Notes under the pieces: generated by a model
Told to the model about the DNA's origin: nothing
The model's input: the letters and a program-made list of their open reading frames with translations, nothing else
Database searches by the model: none
Source: Medicago truncatula
Taxonomy: Eukaryota; Streptophyta; Magnoliopsida; Fabales; Fabaceae
Assembly (NCBI RefSeq): GCF_003473485.1
Contig: NC_053045.1
Location: forward strand, 57,888,494 to 57,952,493
Direction: 5' to 3'
Length of the DNA stretch: 64,000 nt
Part shown: piece after piece, positions 40,368-51,200 of the stretch
How the letters are laid out: each line of letters begins with the position of its first letter
How positions within the stretch are numbered: the first letter of the stretch is position 1
Position numbers and translations under genes: made by a program

Positions 40368-40395
40368 CCCGTGCTGGCACGGGTCACTATACTAG
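40368..40395 (+). terminator. Helitron 3' terminal hairpin and CTAG end
   Basis: CCCGTGC pairs perfectly with GCACGGG over a 2-nt loop. TCACTATACTAG follows and T is the next base. This matches the rolling-circle termination structure of plant Helitrons. Confidence 0.85.
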
Positions 40396-41000
40396 TTTAC
40401 TTCAATGTGTGGATCCTTGACATCAAGAGATCTATATTTGAACATTTTAGTAAAAATGGAATAAACAGGCTTGTATAATCGAAGGAAATTTATATTATGA
40501 GTTTAATTTATATATGTTGTCAATAAATGAATTAAAAGTACATGGTTTGTCATACACCACTAACATTGTATATAAATTAAACTCGTATATTATTATTTTC
40601 TCTAATGCAACGGAAGTTCATACCACTGATAGTGTAATTATTTTTTCGCAAATGATTTCTTTTACACATTTTGACACCATAAAAACATACGGTTTTCATT
40701 TTTTTTTTTTCTCTCAGATAAAATAAAGTACTATTCTAAAAAAAAAACTAACTTGCAGCATATTACATTGCATACAATACCCAACATTCTGCAACTACAT
40801 GGCATTAAGATTTCCTTTTTTACTTATTAAGATTGTTCTTTAATCACATCCCCAAATGCAATATTGTCATTTTTCGTTCAACCTAATTCAAATTATTTTT
40901 TTTACTGAACCTAATTCAAATGATCCAATGGAGTTAGTACATTTAAACGTTTTACAACTCGAAATGGAGAAAATTATTATCCCTGCTTCAAGTAGTTATA
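40396..41000. other. AT-rich spacer, no gene seen
   Basis: ORFs at 40266-40478 and 40514-40726 are low-complexity. A possible LINE relic begins to the right. Confidence 0.5.
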
Positions 41001-41400
41001 AATGTAAACGTGATTTTTCAAATTGTTACAAATAACCCATTAAAGAGGTCTTCACACTCTCAACGGAAGTTGAACATACAACATTATGAGTTAGTCAATT
41101 TCTTATCAACGGAGTTAACCTTAAATTTAAATAGCCAATTGTCAAAAATACTTGCTAGTGACAAGCTCACTAATCATTATTATAAAAGAGTTGTTGAATT
41201 TGAATTGGGAAGTGAATCTTTCTCACACTCTTAGAGAAGGGAATGCATGTGCAGATTTTTTTTTGCAAAGTTTAATTCTAAAAACGGCATCAAGATTAAG
41301 ATTTGGAATCACCCTCAATAAGATGCCTCAAGGATGATGCATCCTCGACCTTAGTTGTTTCCCGTTGTTTGTCGTTTGTTTTCTTACTTTTGCATTCGTA
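41001..41400 (+). pseudogene. LINE-type reverse transcriptase RNase H domain, relic
   Basis: At about 41170-41290 the translated sequence LLNLNWEVNLSHTLREGNACADF matches in form the end of the RNase H domain in plant non-LTR elements and related RNase H-like proteins. Conserved points are the Trp, SHTLREGN and CADF. Frames 41010-41234 and 41152-41337 overlap and neither is long, so the gene is broken. GITLNKMPQG follows as in such proteins. The extent of the element was not resolved; poly-A or target duplications were not found. Confidence 0.6.
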
Positions 41401-41850
41401 CAAAAAAAATATATAATTCTTTTTTTACTTTTTTAATTTATAAGATTATTGCACTTTTAACTTCATCACCTAACATATTAATCAAGGTGCTTTTGCATAA
41501 TAGGATCCCATTCAACAATCATTACAACAAGAGACAAAGTGTTCCCATTATTGTCATTTGTTCTGGCAAAAGCTAAATTTTATTTAGCAATATATCTCAA
41601 GATGCTTGTTCATGATATTATACTGAAATTATTGATAAATGCTATACAAATAAAATAATGAATGGTGTTATTTAATTGGTGAATAAAAAAATATATGTAA
41701 AAAATAAAATAAAATAATGAACGGTGTTATTTAATTGGTGAATAAAAAATATGTCAAAAAAAAAAACTATTAAATTGGTCCAGGTCTAAAAGGTCCAACA
41801 TAATATGTTTGCACCGAAAAAGACAAAAGTAAAATTATTTTACAAAAATA

Positions 41851-41920
41851 CACCCACTATGGGCTCGAATCCACGACCACAAGGTTTAAGAGCCTTGTCT
41901 TAATTAGTATGCTCTCTAGA
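41851..41920 (-). pseudogene. tRNA-Lys-derived relic
   Basis: On the minus strand AAGGCTCTTAAACCTTG forms the anticodon arm of a tRNA-Lys(CUU) with one extra A. GTGGTCGTGGATTCGAGCCC (variable loop and T arm) and an acceptor-like GTGGGTG follow. The D arm is damaged (GTCTAGAGAGCATACTAAT), so it should not fold as a working tRNA. It could be a decayed gene or a SINE head. Confidence 0.7.
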
Positions 41921-42725
41921 CATTGCATATTTAACACTTCCTAAAAGTAATTTAATTACCAGACATGTGTAATGTTTTTAACATTACTTCTGCTAACATA
42001 CACAGGGTAGGATACATGAATGTTTAGAATGGGGATCACCATTAGGGACGAAACATTAGTAATAAAAATCTTTACATTCATGTTTGGTCTATATAGTTCC
42101 ATTTTAACATGTTCATTTTGTGGACAAGGGTCGCACAAAACTTGTCTATGTCTACTATAAGAGAAAGAATGTGAGAAGGTTTTTTTTCCTTTATTATACA
42201 AAAAACAATTAATGCACCGGAAAGCCAGCAATATTGAGTCCTGTACGAAAGGGAAATGTATACTGTTGTTCTATAGTGATCGAGTACAAATAAACAAGTG
42301 CAGAAAAACAAATTAAGGGAACAAACCCATGCCTCATATCACATTAATTAATTCAACCACCAAAAATGTTTTGCGGCAATGGTTAGTGCACGTCCAAAAC
42401 AATTATTAGCTCGTATTAATTTTTATTTTGTATTTTTATAAACATGGGCCAGTATTTGGGGAGTGTAAGAACCTCTATCCGGAGATGATGGTTGTTTAAT
42501 AGGGCACTTCAAAATTGTTTATTTGGTTAAAAAATCCATCGAAAGTTACAATTAGGTCGAATTTTACACATAAACAGCCGATTGAAAGCAAAATTGAGGT
42601 TTCTATTGAGCAATTTTCTCCAATGATAAGACAAACTTGAAGATCCAATCCAAATCAATTGATAGTCGTTTTGGACCTACGATTGAAGGGCTATGGACAT
42701 TTTTCTAATGATACAAATAGTAATT
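41921..42725. other. AT-rich spacer, no gene seen
   Basis: The minus-strand ORFs between 41956 and 42311 have no recognisable features. The region ends at the MULE target-site duplication. Confidence 0.5.
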
Positions 42726-42734
42726 TCTTGTTTT
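42726..42734. repeat. MULE target-site duplication, left copy
   Basis: TCTTGTTTT here is identical to 45143-45151; 9 bp is the usual Mutator-superfamily duplication length. Confidence 0.85.
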
Positions 42735-42894
42735 GAAAATTGCTTTTCTGACATAGAATACTTCCTATTGACACAAGTAAATGACACTTTTACCCTCAGC
42801 AGCAGTTAACGGACTGCCGTTAGGCAATGCGCCGGCAGTTAACAACCGCTGAAAGCCAGCGGCAGTTAACTGCCGTTGTGTTCGTGATATGAAC
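42735..42894 (+). repeat. MULE left terminal inverted repeat
   Basis: This is the reverse partner of about 44985-45142. It includes repeated GGCAGTTAAC motifs, in which the GTTAAC core is itself palindromic. Confidence 0.8.
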
Positions 42895-43477
42895 AAAACA
42901 GCATAGGAGTTTCCAAGAAGAAGAAGGAGGGTGACGACAAGAAGAAAGAAAAATCGTCGATGACATGGCATGGAATCACATGTGATGATCCGTCAAAAAG
43001 AAGGATTCGAAGGTGCTGATGTATAATCATTCGAGGTTGAGGAGGAGCGGGAGGACATGATATTTTGGTCCTCAGCCAAAAGCAGGTGCCCCAGGGACTG
43101 TCGAGAACAACCCAATTGACTTGTGTGATGAGGAAGATGATTAAATGTAATGGGTTGTAATATCTAATTGTTTTGCATTTTTTTATGGTACATTTTGCTT
43201 GACATATTGGCACTTTGAATAAATTTGCGTTTTAAATAATTTCAATTAAAATCGTGTTTTGAATAATTTCGATTAAAGTCGCGTTTTGAATAATTGCGTA
43301 TTCGAATAAAAACTAATTAAATCTAACGTGAATTCAACTAATTAAAATTGCGTAATGAATAAATAAATTCGAAAAGTGAATAAATAAGATAATTATTGTT
43401 CCATTCAAAACAACATGTATTATGCATATTCAACTATATATGTTATCATATTATATTACATTCCGAAATGTACCTTC

Positions 43478-43706
43478 TAACTCCAACAATTATATTCCCA
43501 CTGAATGGGGTAAATTCAAACTTGCTAAACAGCAGGACTCCAGCATCCGATGAGCATCTTGAATGATGGTATTCAAGTGTCAAAAGAATGAGGTGCATTC
43601 CTTGACACTTGAATACCATTGTTCAAGATGCACATCGCATGCTGGATTTCTGCCGTTTAACAAGTTTGAATTACCCCATTCAAAGGAAGACAATTGTTGC
43701 AGTTGG
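43478..43706. repeat. long hairpin 1 inside the MULE
   Basis: Arms 43478-43583 and 43602-43706 pair with high identity around an 18-nt loop. Shared core segments are TGGTATTCAAGTGTCAA and GCATCTTGAA, and ATTCAAACTTG opposite CAAGTTTGAAT. It is too regular to be chance. Confidence 0.85.
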
Positions 43707-43720
43707 ACGTTTGTACCTCC

Positions 43721-44032
43721 CAACTACAACAATTGGCTTACCTTTGAATGGGGTAAATTCAAACTTGCCAAGCAGCATGACTCCAATATTCGATCGGCAT
43801 TCCCAATGTTCCATTCAAAAGATTAAATTCTTGTTAGGCTGTGATTAAATGATGGTATTCAAATGTCAAAAGAATGAGGTCCATTCGTTGACACTACAAT
43901 ACCTTCATTTAAACCAGCCTAACAAGAATTTAATCTTTTGACAGGAACAATGGGAATGCCGGTCGAATATTGGAGACCTGCCGTTTGACAAGTTTGAATT
44001 ACCCCATTTAAAGGAAGACAATTGTTGTAGCT
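43721..44032. repeat. long hairpin 2 inside the MULE
   Basis: Arms 43721-43869 and 43888-44032 pair around an 18-nt loop. They share AAAAGATTAAATTCTTGTTA and the segment CCAATATTCG. The outer part of hairpin 2 is related to hairpin 1 (GAATGGGGTAAATTCAAACT), so one probably arose from the other by duplication and extension. Confidence 0.85.
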
Positions 44033-44054
44033 AAAAGGTGCATTCATTCCGTAC

Positions 44055-44402
44055 CTAATGATGATCTTTTGGCGGAATCAAGTTGTTGATGATATCTTCA
44101 GTTGATCTCAGCAACGTTACCTGCATATCGATCCACTGGAACATGTTGTGCTCCCAAAACATGCTCGTCACGTTTTCGTCATTCGTTAATTCCACCCAAG
44201 TGAATAATACTCTCCCATCGTCGAGCGTTGGACGTTTATACCGAACGTGTTCCACCCTCCTTGTGTCTCTGGGGTTGACTCCTTGGTTGAATTCAATCAG
44301 TTCATCCTTGAGACCTCTTAACGTTACACCAAGGCACCGAACCTTCAACCTCTGAGGTTCTCCGCCGTTGAATTGTGCATGAACGTCGATCCACTCGGCC
44401 AT
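44055..44402 (-). CDS. MULE-borne protein of about 115 aa, function unknown
   Basis: The start chosen is Met at 44402 (MAEWIDVHAQFNGG); an in-frame upstream Met at 44420 adds six residues. The frame reads continuously to the stop at 44055. Visible features: a compact mixed-charge domain with RLKVRCLGVTLRGLKDEL, VEHVRYKRP, a FTWVELTNDENV segment and a tail LLRSTEDIINNLIPP. In form it resembles the N-terminal domain of plant MULE proteins, but I cannot name the family securely. No zinc knuckle, DDE or SWIM motif is present, so it cannot be a transposase by itself. Lack of stops in a 2.4-kb element suggests recent decay or selection. The leader upstream carries a 134-bp tandem duplication. Confidence 0.6.
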   Translation of the reverse strand: MAEWIDVHAQFNGGEPQRLKVRCLGVTLRGLKDELIEFNQGVNPRDTRRVEHVRYKRPTLDDGRVLFTWVELTNDENVTSMFWEHNMFQWIDMQVTLLRSTEDIINNLIPPKDHH

Positions 44403-44500
44403 TGTTTCAAATCTACACAATTAGAAATTAAAAATAATCAATGAAAAACTCATTCAAACACTTGTAGTGAAAATTTGACATAAACCCTAAAAATCCTAAA

Positions 44501-44768
44501 CAAACCCTAAAAAATTTATAAAAATTTGAAAAAAAATATAAATTTAAGCAATATAACTTCATTATAACAGGTATTCATAATATATGTTAATAGCATTTCA
44601 GATCTACAACATAACTATATTAAAAACAAAAATTCAAACCCTAAAAAATTTATAGAATTCGAAAAAAATATATAAATTTAAGCAATATAACTTCATTATA
44701 ACAGGTATTCATAATATATGTTAATAGCATTTCAGATATACAACATAACTATATTAAAAACAAAAATT
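44501..44768. repeat. 134-bp tandem duplication upstream of the MULE frame
   Basis: CAAACCCTAAAAAATTTATA begins at 44501 and again at 44635. The units share AGCAATATAACTTCATTATA and ACAGGTATTCATAATATATG almost unchanged. Confidence 0.9.
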
Positions 44769-44984
44769 CAAAATTTAATAATTAAACAACAACTAAAATT
44801 ATAAACATATAAACACATATACTAACTAAAATGTATGACAATAGCATAAGTGATAACTTACTTGTGATTTAGTGGAATTTTTTTTGGATGATTTGGTAGT
44901 GTTTTTTTAGAGAGAGAGTGAAAATTTAAGAGAAAGATGGTGATGGTGATGATGGAGTAAGTGTCTGGATTTATGGCTACTAAC

Positions 44985-45142
44985 TTGAATTTATCACGAA
45001 CACAACGACAGTTAACAACCGCTGGAAGCCAACGGCAGTTAACTGTCGGCGCATAGCCTAACTGTTGTTAACTGCCGCTGGGGGTGAAAGCGTCATTTAC
45101 TTGTGTCAATAGGAAGTATTCATCGTCAAAAAAACAATTTTC
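44985..45142 (-). repeat. MULE right terminal inverted repeat
   Basis: Inverted copy of 42735-42894, with substitutions and small gaps. The last base before the duplication is C45142. Confidence 0.8.
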
Positions 45143-45151
45143 TCTTGTTTT
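45143..45151. repeat. MULE target-site duplication, right copy
   Basis: TCTTGTTTT here is identical to 42726-42734. Confidence 0.85.
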
Positions 45152-45210
45152 TCCATGGTGCGAGGGGCCTTAGACCCACATTTTTTGTGCGTAGAAGCTA
45201 ATCCCAAATA

Positions 45211-45503
45211 CTACCTCCGTCCCTAATTATAAGACCCTTTTGAGAATTTTTTTTGTCCCTTTTTATAAAACCTTTTTGCTATTTCCAACTACATTAATTA
45301 TTTCTTTACATACATTTCCTTATTTATTATTCATCTTTTTCTTGAATCAGCAATAAATAACATGTTGAAAACATAAACCAACTCTCTCTTGAAGGATAAA
45401 TTTGTAAAAACAATTGTAATTAGAAACATATTTAATATAAATATTCACTATCTTAATTCTCGTTATTTTTTCAAAAAGGTCCTATAATTAGGGACGGAGA
45501 TAA
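45211..45503. mobile_element. Stowaway-like MITE (293 bp)
   Basis: The left end CTACCTCCGTCCCTAATTAT and right end ATAATTAGGGACGGAGATAA are inverted, with AAGACCC and GGTCCT continuing inward. TA flanks both sides (45209-45210 and 45504-45505). Confidence 0.85.
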
Positions 45504-45511
45504 TACATGTT

Positions 45512-45990
45512 AAACCGGTAAGTTTTTGTTCATGTTCAAATTCAAACCAAACAAAAACAATCAAATCTTATATTTATTGGTTTGAATATCGATTTTATGT
45601 CATTCAAATATGAGACCCAAACTAAATCATTATATTTTATTATTATTTCTTTTATTTCACATTATACAGTGTTTTTTTTTTTTTGAAGGAACACATTATA
45701 CAGTGTTAACTAAACAAATATGTTCAATTCATGAATCATTATATATTAATTTTCTCATTAGAGTTAAAATACTTGTTTTAATGGTATAAAAAATTTATAG
45801 CATTTGAAGAGTTTTTTTTATAGACTTTTGAAAATTAGTTTCTTTAGTTTTTTTTTTCCTGAAGGAGTTTCTTTAGTTTTTAAAAGTATCAATCTTGTTG
45901 AACCAAACCAAATCAACTCTTTTTTAATAGTTCAGATTGTTTTTATCCAAAAAAAATAAAACCAAACCAAAAACTTACACCGCTAATATT
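45512..45990. repeat. AT-rich foldback adjacent to the MITE
   Basis: ACCGGTAAGTTTTTG at the left is matched in reverse by CAAAAACTTACACCG at the right, with AACCAAACC-type motifs inside both arms. Target duplications were not found; the element type is unknown. Confidence 0.45.
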
Positions 45991-48199
45991 GTTGGTTGAT
46001 TTTACTTTCTATCTAAAATATTTGTATCAACTTTTTTTTTATTCATATTTTCTATCTAACTTGTATTCTAAAAGATCAAGTTGTATTCTCAGTTCCCTTA
46101 AATATGATGAAAGTAGTGACCACATTTTGTCTATTCTGTAAATTAGTGTGGCCATGCTAAAAGCGCAATAATAGGGACCAGTTGTACCTTTGGGGAACAA
46201 CGATATTTAAAACTTTACCTGTAAATACAACAAAAGAACCATGCATTTCATTTGCATATGTTAGTTAGCATGGTCAAGTTAATCATATCATGATCACTGG
46301 TCGCGAGGTAGATTTGTAGATATCGATTGCTTCTTATCTCTTCTTCCTTTTTAGTACCTTTTCCATAATAATATTTTTAATAACATATACTGATTTTTCG
46401 TGTAGCATGGTAATTCTAATTTAGAAAATTATATACTTCTTATTTACCTATTAACGAGATCAATTTAGAGGATTAACGTTTCATACATTATTTCACACAT
46501 ACATATATGTAATCGACTCCTGATCGCATGCTAAAAGGAATCCATTATGATAGTTGTACTTGTTTAGAATAACAATAAACTCAAAGTCACAAATACAAGA
46601 TGGAATACTGACTTTTGATTTAGAAAATAATGAAGCACTTGCTTTTATATTTTTTTGGTGAATGGTGCATCACTAAGTATGTCTTTAGAACCACGATAGG
46701 ATGAAGCTGGTGTATCACCAAGTATGTGTTCGAAACCACCGTAGGATGAAGCCCAGATGCACGTTTCTCAAACTCTAGAAATTGTACCTTCATCTTTTCA
46801 CATCTAAAGACCTTCTAAACGAACGACAACATCAAAAAGAATCAAAACCAAACAGACAATAAGATAATGATCTCCAAGACATTAATCGTGGAAGTGAAAG
46901 TTACTTCTCCAACGAGCATTTTTCATGGACAAGGCCGAGATCGGCCGAACTATGCCTCAATTATGTTAATCACCCCATGCACACCCATAGTTATTATATG
47001 TGATATTTCAATGGAATGAATGCTACTGTCAATGACATATTTGGTTTGAACATTTTTACGGCCATTAAAATGACGGCTTATTTAACAGACATAAAATGAT
47101 AATATTAATTAAGATTCTTGCTATACAATTGAATTGATAATGATTAACTTTTGTATGAAATTTCGATTCCAGCAAAAGATGTTACCATTTGATTAACTAT
47201 TTAATACTTCATTTTCGATTTAAATAATTTGGGTCTTGTTAACGAGTGCCCTGGGGGCACTCTTTAAGCATACTAAATAAAGTAATTATTTTTTTAAATT
47301 TAAAAATTTTCAATTTTCAATGCACCGATTACACAAACTTTTATAAAAAAATTACTATTTAAAGTCCTTAACCCGTGCCCGGGGCACCGGTTAACCTTTT
47401 CCAAATAATTTTGAGGAATTTTGTTGCTCTCTTTGCCGATCTAGATTAATTGCTCAGTAGCCATTAGCCAACATGAAGAGAAAACCAATCAAACCCTGAC
47501 AACAGTTTTCAGTAGATTGTGGCGGATCAAGCTATGATGGTCCATATTATTCTTCAATAGGTTGTACCTTGTAAGGCACGGCTAGCATTCCTATTTGTAT
47601 TTAAGGCTCTTAAAAAGGTCATTTAATTCACAGGTTTAATGGGTTAGGCAAAAAAATGGATTTCCTCTGCATTAAAAATCAGGATGTCAGCCTGAGTTAC
47701 TGAGTAACATAACAAGGAAGGAGAATCACATGTTTTAAAGAGAAAATCACAAGAATTGTTGCTCATAGATAGAACCTGCCTAATTATTAACTCAACTCCT
47801 GCAACTCATTTTGCTACTTGTTGCATTATTAACATTGCCATTATTAGTGGTCTGCAGCAATGCACCAGTGAACTTATGAGGAAACATAAAAAGAACTGAA
47901 ACAATATACTTCATTACATCTCCACGTACCACAATAACCATTTATTTAAACCAACAACTCAATACTTCCATTATTGGTGCTAGTAACAACAAACACAGCC
48001 AAGGGTGTAAGTGAAGAAACCCGTATAGCTGATCCTAAAGTACTTCTATTTCGACCAAGCATATCTGCTGCAGTCAATTATTTTGTCATCAAACATTATT
48101 TAGATCTTTCTCAAGTCTCAGCTATATTCTTATGATTTTGGAGAAAGAAAGGGGAAAAGAACACTCGATTAAGTAGTCATGTAATGCACCATTAGTATC
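45991..48199. other. intergenic; MITE and MFP2 3' flank
   Basis: No gene is supported. A 52-bp imperfect direct repeat lies at about 46667-46765 (ATCACTAAGTATGT and ATCACCAAGTATGT). A GC-ended MITE lies at 47238-47395. The last several hundred bases probably include the 3' UTR of the minus-strand MFP2 gene. Confidence 0.5.
47238..47395. mobile_element. short MITE, 158 bp
   Basis: The left GTTAACGAGTGCCCTGGGGG and the reverse of the right end GTTAACCGGTGCCCCGGGCA match, and similarity continues through TTTAAGCATACTAAAT against ATTTAAAGTCC in reverse. CTT flanks both sides (47235-47237 and 47396-47398), a possible 3-bp duplication such as PIF/Harbinger or CACTA elements make. Confidence 0.65.
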
Positions 48200-48235
48200 C
48201 TACAGCCGTGACTTAACTTGCTCCATTGAGGCTCC
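48200..48235 (-). other. MFP2: 36-nt last coding exon of MFP2 carrying the PTS1 signal
   Basis: It encodes GASMEQVKSRL and the stop. It is split from the previous exon (ending 49444) by a 1,208-bp intron (48236-49443), so correct splicing is needed to add the peroxisome signal. Reading through the donor instead would continue into intron sequence without SRL. Confidence 0.88.
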
Positions 48236-51200
48236 CTGCAATAAACATAACAAATTCCATTAGAGAGCAATAGACTGTTTACTAGTATACAATTATCCAT
48301 AGTGAAAGTGATATGATTTGTCTATAAAAAAAAGTTCTCTGAGTTAAAAAACCACACAGTAAGCCCTTATTTTCTTATGGTATCTTTGTTTTCAAAAGGT
48401 CTCACTTGAAATAATTATTATCTTAAACTTGTACGCAGATTTCATACATAAAGGAAAAAGGAAACAAATTAATCTTACTACTAGCATGCTATTTTAGGTC
48501 TTTTAAAATAAAGATATGAACGAAAAATAAACTATCTTTACTAGGTCAGAAGAATGAGTGTGCTGTTAAGATGAAAACAAGGAGTGGTTATTTACTTTAT
48601 ACCTCGAAGGGTCGAAGGCATGTAAAAATTTGTATACAAGGTCTCACATGTGGAGATGCCCCGCCCCACCCATTGTGAGATCCTAATTCAAATGAAAGGG
48701 AGTGACTAAAATTAATGCTCACAAAGTATCTTGTCCGTAATTCAGGTCGGAATGGGTAACAATGCTTCAGGCTTCTATGGCTCTTCTCAACATACATTCA
48801 CATCTCTTAAGACAGGGCTCTATCACCTTTTCTAAAATAGGAGCTATCCCAACGTTTCCTTTGACGAATGTTTTCCTATCTTATCTCTTGTAGCTATCCA
48901 TTTATCATTGTAACATTTAATACAAGGATAAAAAGCTGGAAACAGCCTCTTGTGTTAAAACATGGTAAGGCTGCGTACAATACACCAAATGGTGGGACCC
49001 CTTCCCGAACCCTGCGTATGCGGGAGCTTCAGAAATTAAACTAAGCCTTATTATTAGAGGGATTTGGTCGACATCAATTCTACTTGCCAAGGGTTTAAAG
49101 CAATCATTAAATAAAATAGAGGAAATGGATTTAGCCTTTATTCTAATCAATACTATAGAATAATGGTACCAAGCATAGCTGTATGTTTTATCAGACAAAT
49201 TTCATCAATACAAGTGCAGTTTGTTAGTGAAGTGTCTTGTCGATCGGAAAATTACTTTGCTAAACAAGAGTACATTTCCTTGAGTTAAAAATTAGCCTAT
49301 CACTCTAGCAAGTTGAAAATTACAATTAGTAGGTAGTCCGACCCAGCCGGTGACCAATTGATAATATAGTTGGCTAATAAATCCTAGAATAGCACGACAA
49401 GTATGTATGCATAAATTGAAATAAACAAGCATAGGTTACTAACCAGAGGAATTCCTTTGGCAGCTCTTGCAGCCAGGTAGGCACAAGGCTTGAAGAACGG
49501 TCCATACAACTCTGACCATTTCTCCAATCTTGAATATATGTATTTAGATCCAAGAGAGTCGGCCCAGAATATGATACCTCCCCTGGAGAATATCAATCCC
49601 AAAATTATGAACAATTATGAAGTTCGGGAAAACATGCCAAATAATTTCCAAGACAAACCTGTAAGGTGGAAAGCCCATTCCCATGATAGCAGCAATATCA
49701 AGATCTGCTGCTTTGACTACAATACCTTCATCGAGGACACGACAAGCCTCATTCACCACAGGAAAGAAGATCATCTCAATGATGTCCTTCTCTTGTAACT
49801 TGACAAGCTGTCCATATTCAGATCCACATTATCAGATCCGGTGGAATTTACCGTTAAAATTTACTTTAAATTTTGTTTCCTCGCTAGTCACTAGCCAAAA
49901 ATATGGCACGGATTATGAAAAGAAGAATGAAAATACCATAGGATCAACGGAGACACCGGAAATGCTCCTAGCTTTCTCAATAAATTTCTTTAATTCAGGA
50001 TCAGGACTGGCCTTGCGTCTATCATCGTACAAATAAAAGCCTTTTCGAGTTGTTTCTCCTGTTAGAAGCAAGTGTTATATAATGTGACTCTGAATTATTT
50101 AGTAGAAAAACACCAGGGAAATTATTTTAACAGGTTATATTCCACAGTTATATCTTCAAACTAATGCAGAGTTTATCTTCTTTACCAGCCCTCTTATCCT
50201 CTTGCAAAAGAGGGATAAGCATTGATTTATAAGTTCGCTCAGGAAAGTTCTGAACAAATTGGGAGCCGGTTGCAACCGCCACACCGAAACCAACAAGGTC
50301 ACACAATCTGCATTAGTAAATATGTTACAAACTAGACCCTTCATGAAGTAGCTGTGGATATCAAGAACTTATCCAGACATTAATACCTTAAAGGCCCCAT
50401 GGGCATTCCAAATTTGGTTACTGCTTTATCAATTTGGTAAACATCTGCGCCACGTTCAACAAGCAAGAGAGTTGCTTGTGTATATGGGAAGAACACCCTA
50501 TTAACAGCAAATCCTGTACAGTTTCCAACCACCACCGGAGTTTTCTTTATCTTCTTTGAAATATCTAACAAGTCAACTATTACTTGAGGAGATGTCCGCT
50601 TGGTACGTACAATCTCCAGAAGTGGCATAACATGTGCAGGACTGCAGAAACACAAGTCAAATTCAGTTAGAAAGACACAACAGCGGGAAAAATATTTAAC
50701 AAATACAGGATACCACCTGAAGAAATGGGCTCCAATAATTCGATCTTGAGACTTGGTCTTTTCTCCGATCAGGTCCAAGTCAATTGTGGAAGTGTTACTA
50801 CCAAGTATACAATGAGGTGGACAGTACTTTTCAAGATCAGCAAAGATTTGTTGCTTCAAGGAAACATTCTCAATAACAGCCTGCCCAAACATGAAACACA
50901 AACAGATTATACTCTGCTGAAGCTTTAGATAACATACAACCATGACGCAAATGAATGTCAGACGCAATAGGCAAATTTATATACGAGTTCATTCTAGCAC
51001 CTCTATCACCATGTCCACATCTCTGAAGCTATCATAGTCGAGGGAACCTTTGACAAGAGAGAATGCCTTTTCAAATCTTTCCTGGGTTAAATTACCTTTC
51101 TTAACACGGCTCTGTAGGTTTGCTGCACAAAAAGGAAAAAAGACTACATGAGAACAGCACAACTTATTTCTTAATCAAAGGTAAAGTGTGAGTAGTGACT

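Larger units (their letters stand above)
36369..40395 (+). mobile_element. degenerate Helitron; 3' terminus defined, 5' end not found
   Basis: The region contains Rep/Hel-type coding relics (36369-39700) and, 695 bp beyond the last stop, a textbook Helitron 3' end. This is a 7-bp perfect stem CCCGTGC...GCACGGG (40368-40383) followed by TCACTATACTAG, with the element ending in CTAG and a host T at 40396. The 5' end (TC) would lie left of 36369; its position is unknown, so the left bound given is only the start of homology. Confidence 0.8.
42735..45142. mobile_element. non-autonomous Mutator-like element (MULE), 2,408 bp
   Basis: The left end GAAAATTGCTTTTCTGAC and right end (reverse) GAAAATTGTTTTTTTGAC match. 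Similarity of the terminal inverted repeats continues for roughly 160 bp through ATACTTCCTATTGACACAAG and several GCAGTTAACNGCCG-type motifs. Perfect 9-bp duplications (TCTTGTTTT) flank it. Inside there is no transposase; there are two long hairpins (43478-43706 and 43721-44032), one minus-strand frame (44055-44402) and a 134-bp tandem duplication (44501-44768). Confidence 0.87.

Noticed and set aside
49490..50036. Plus-strand ORFs opposite MFP2 exons
   Set aside because: They are shadows; the minus-strand exons have conserved motifs and intact splice sites.
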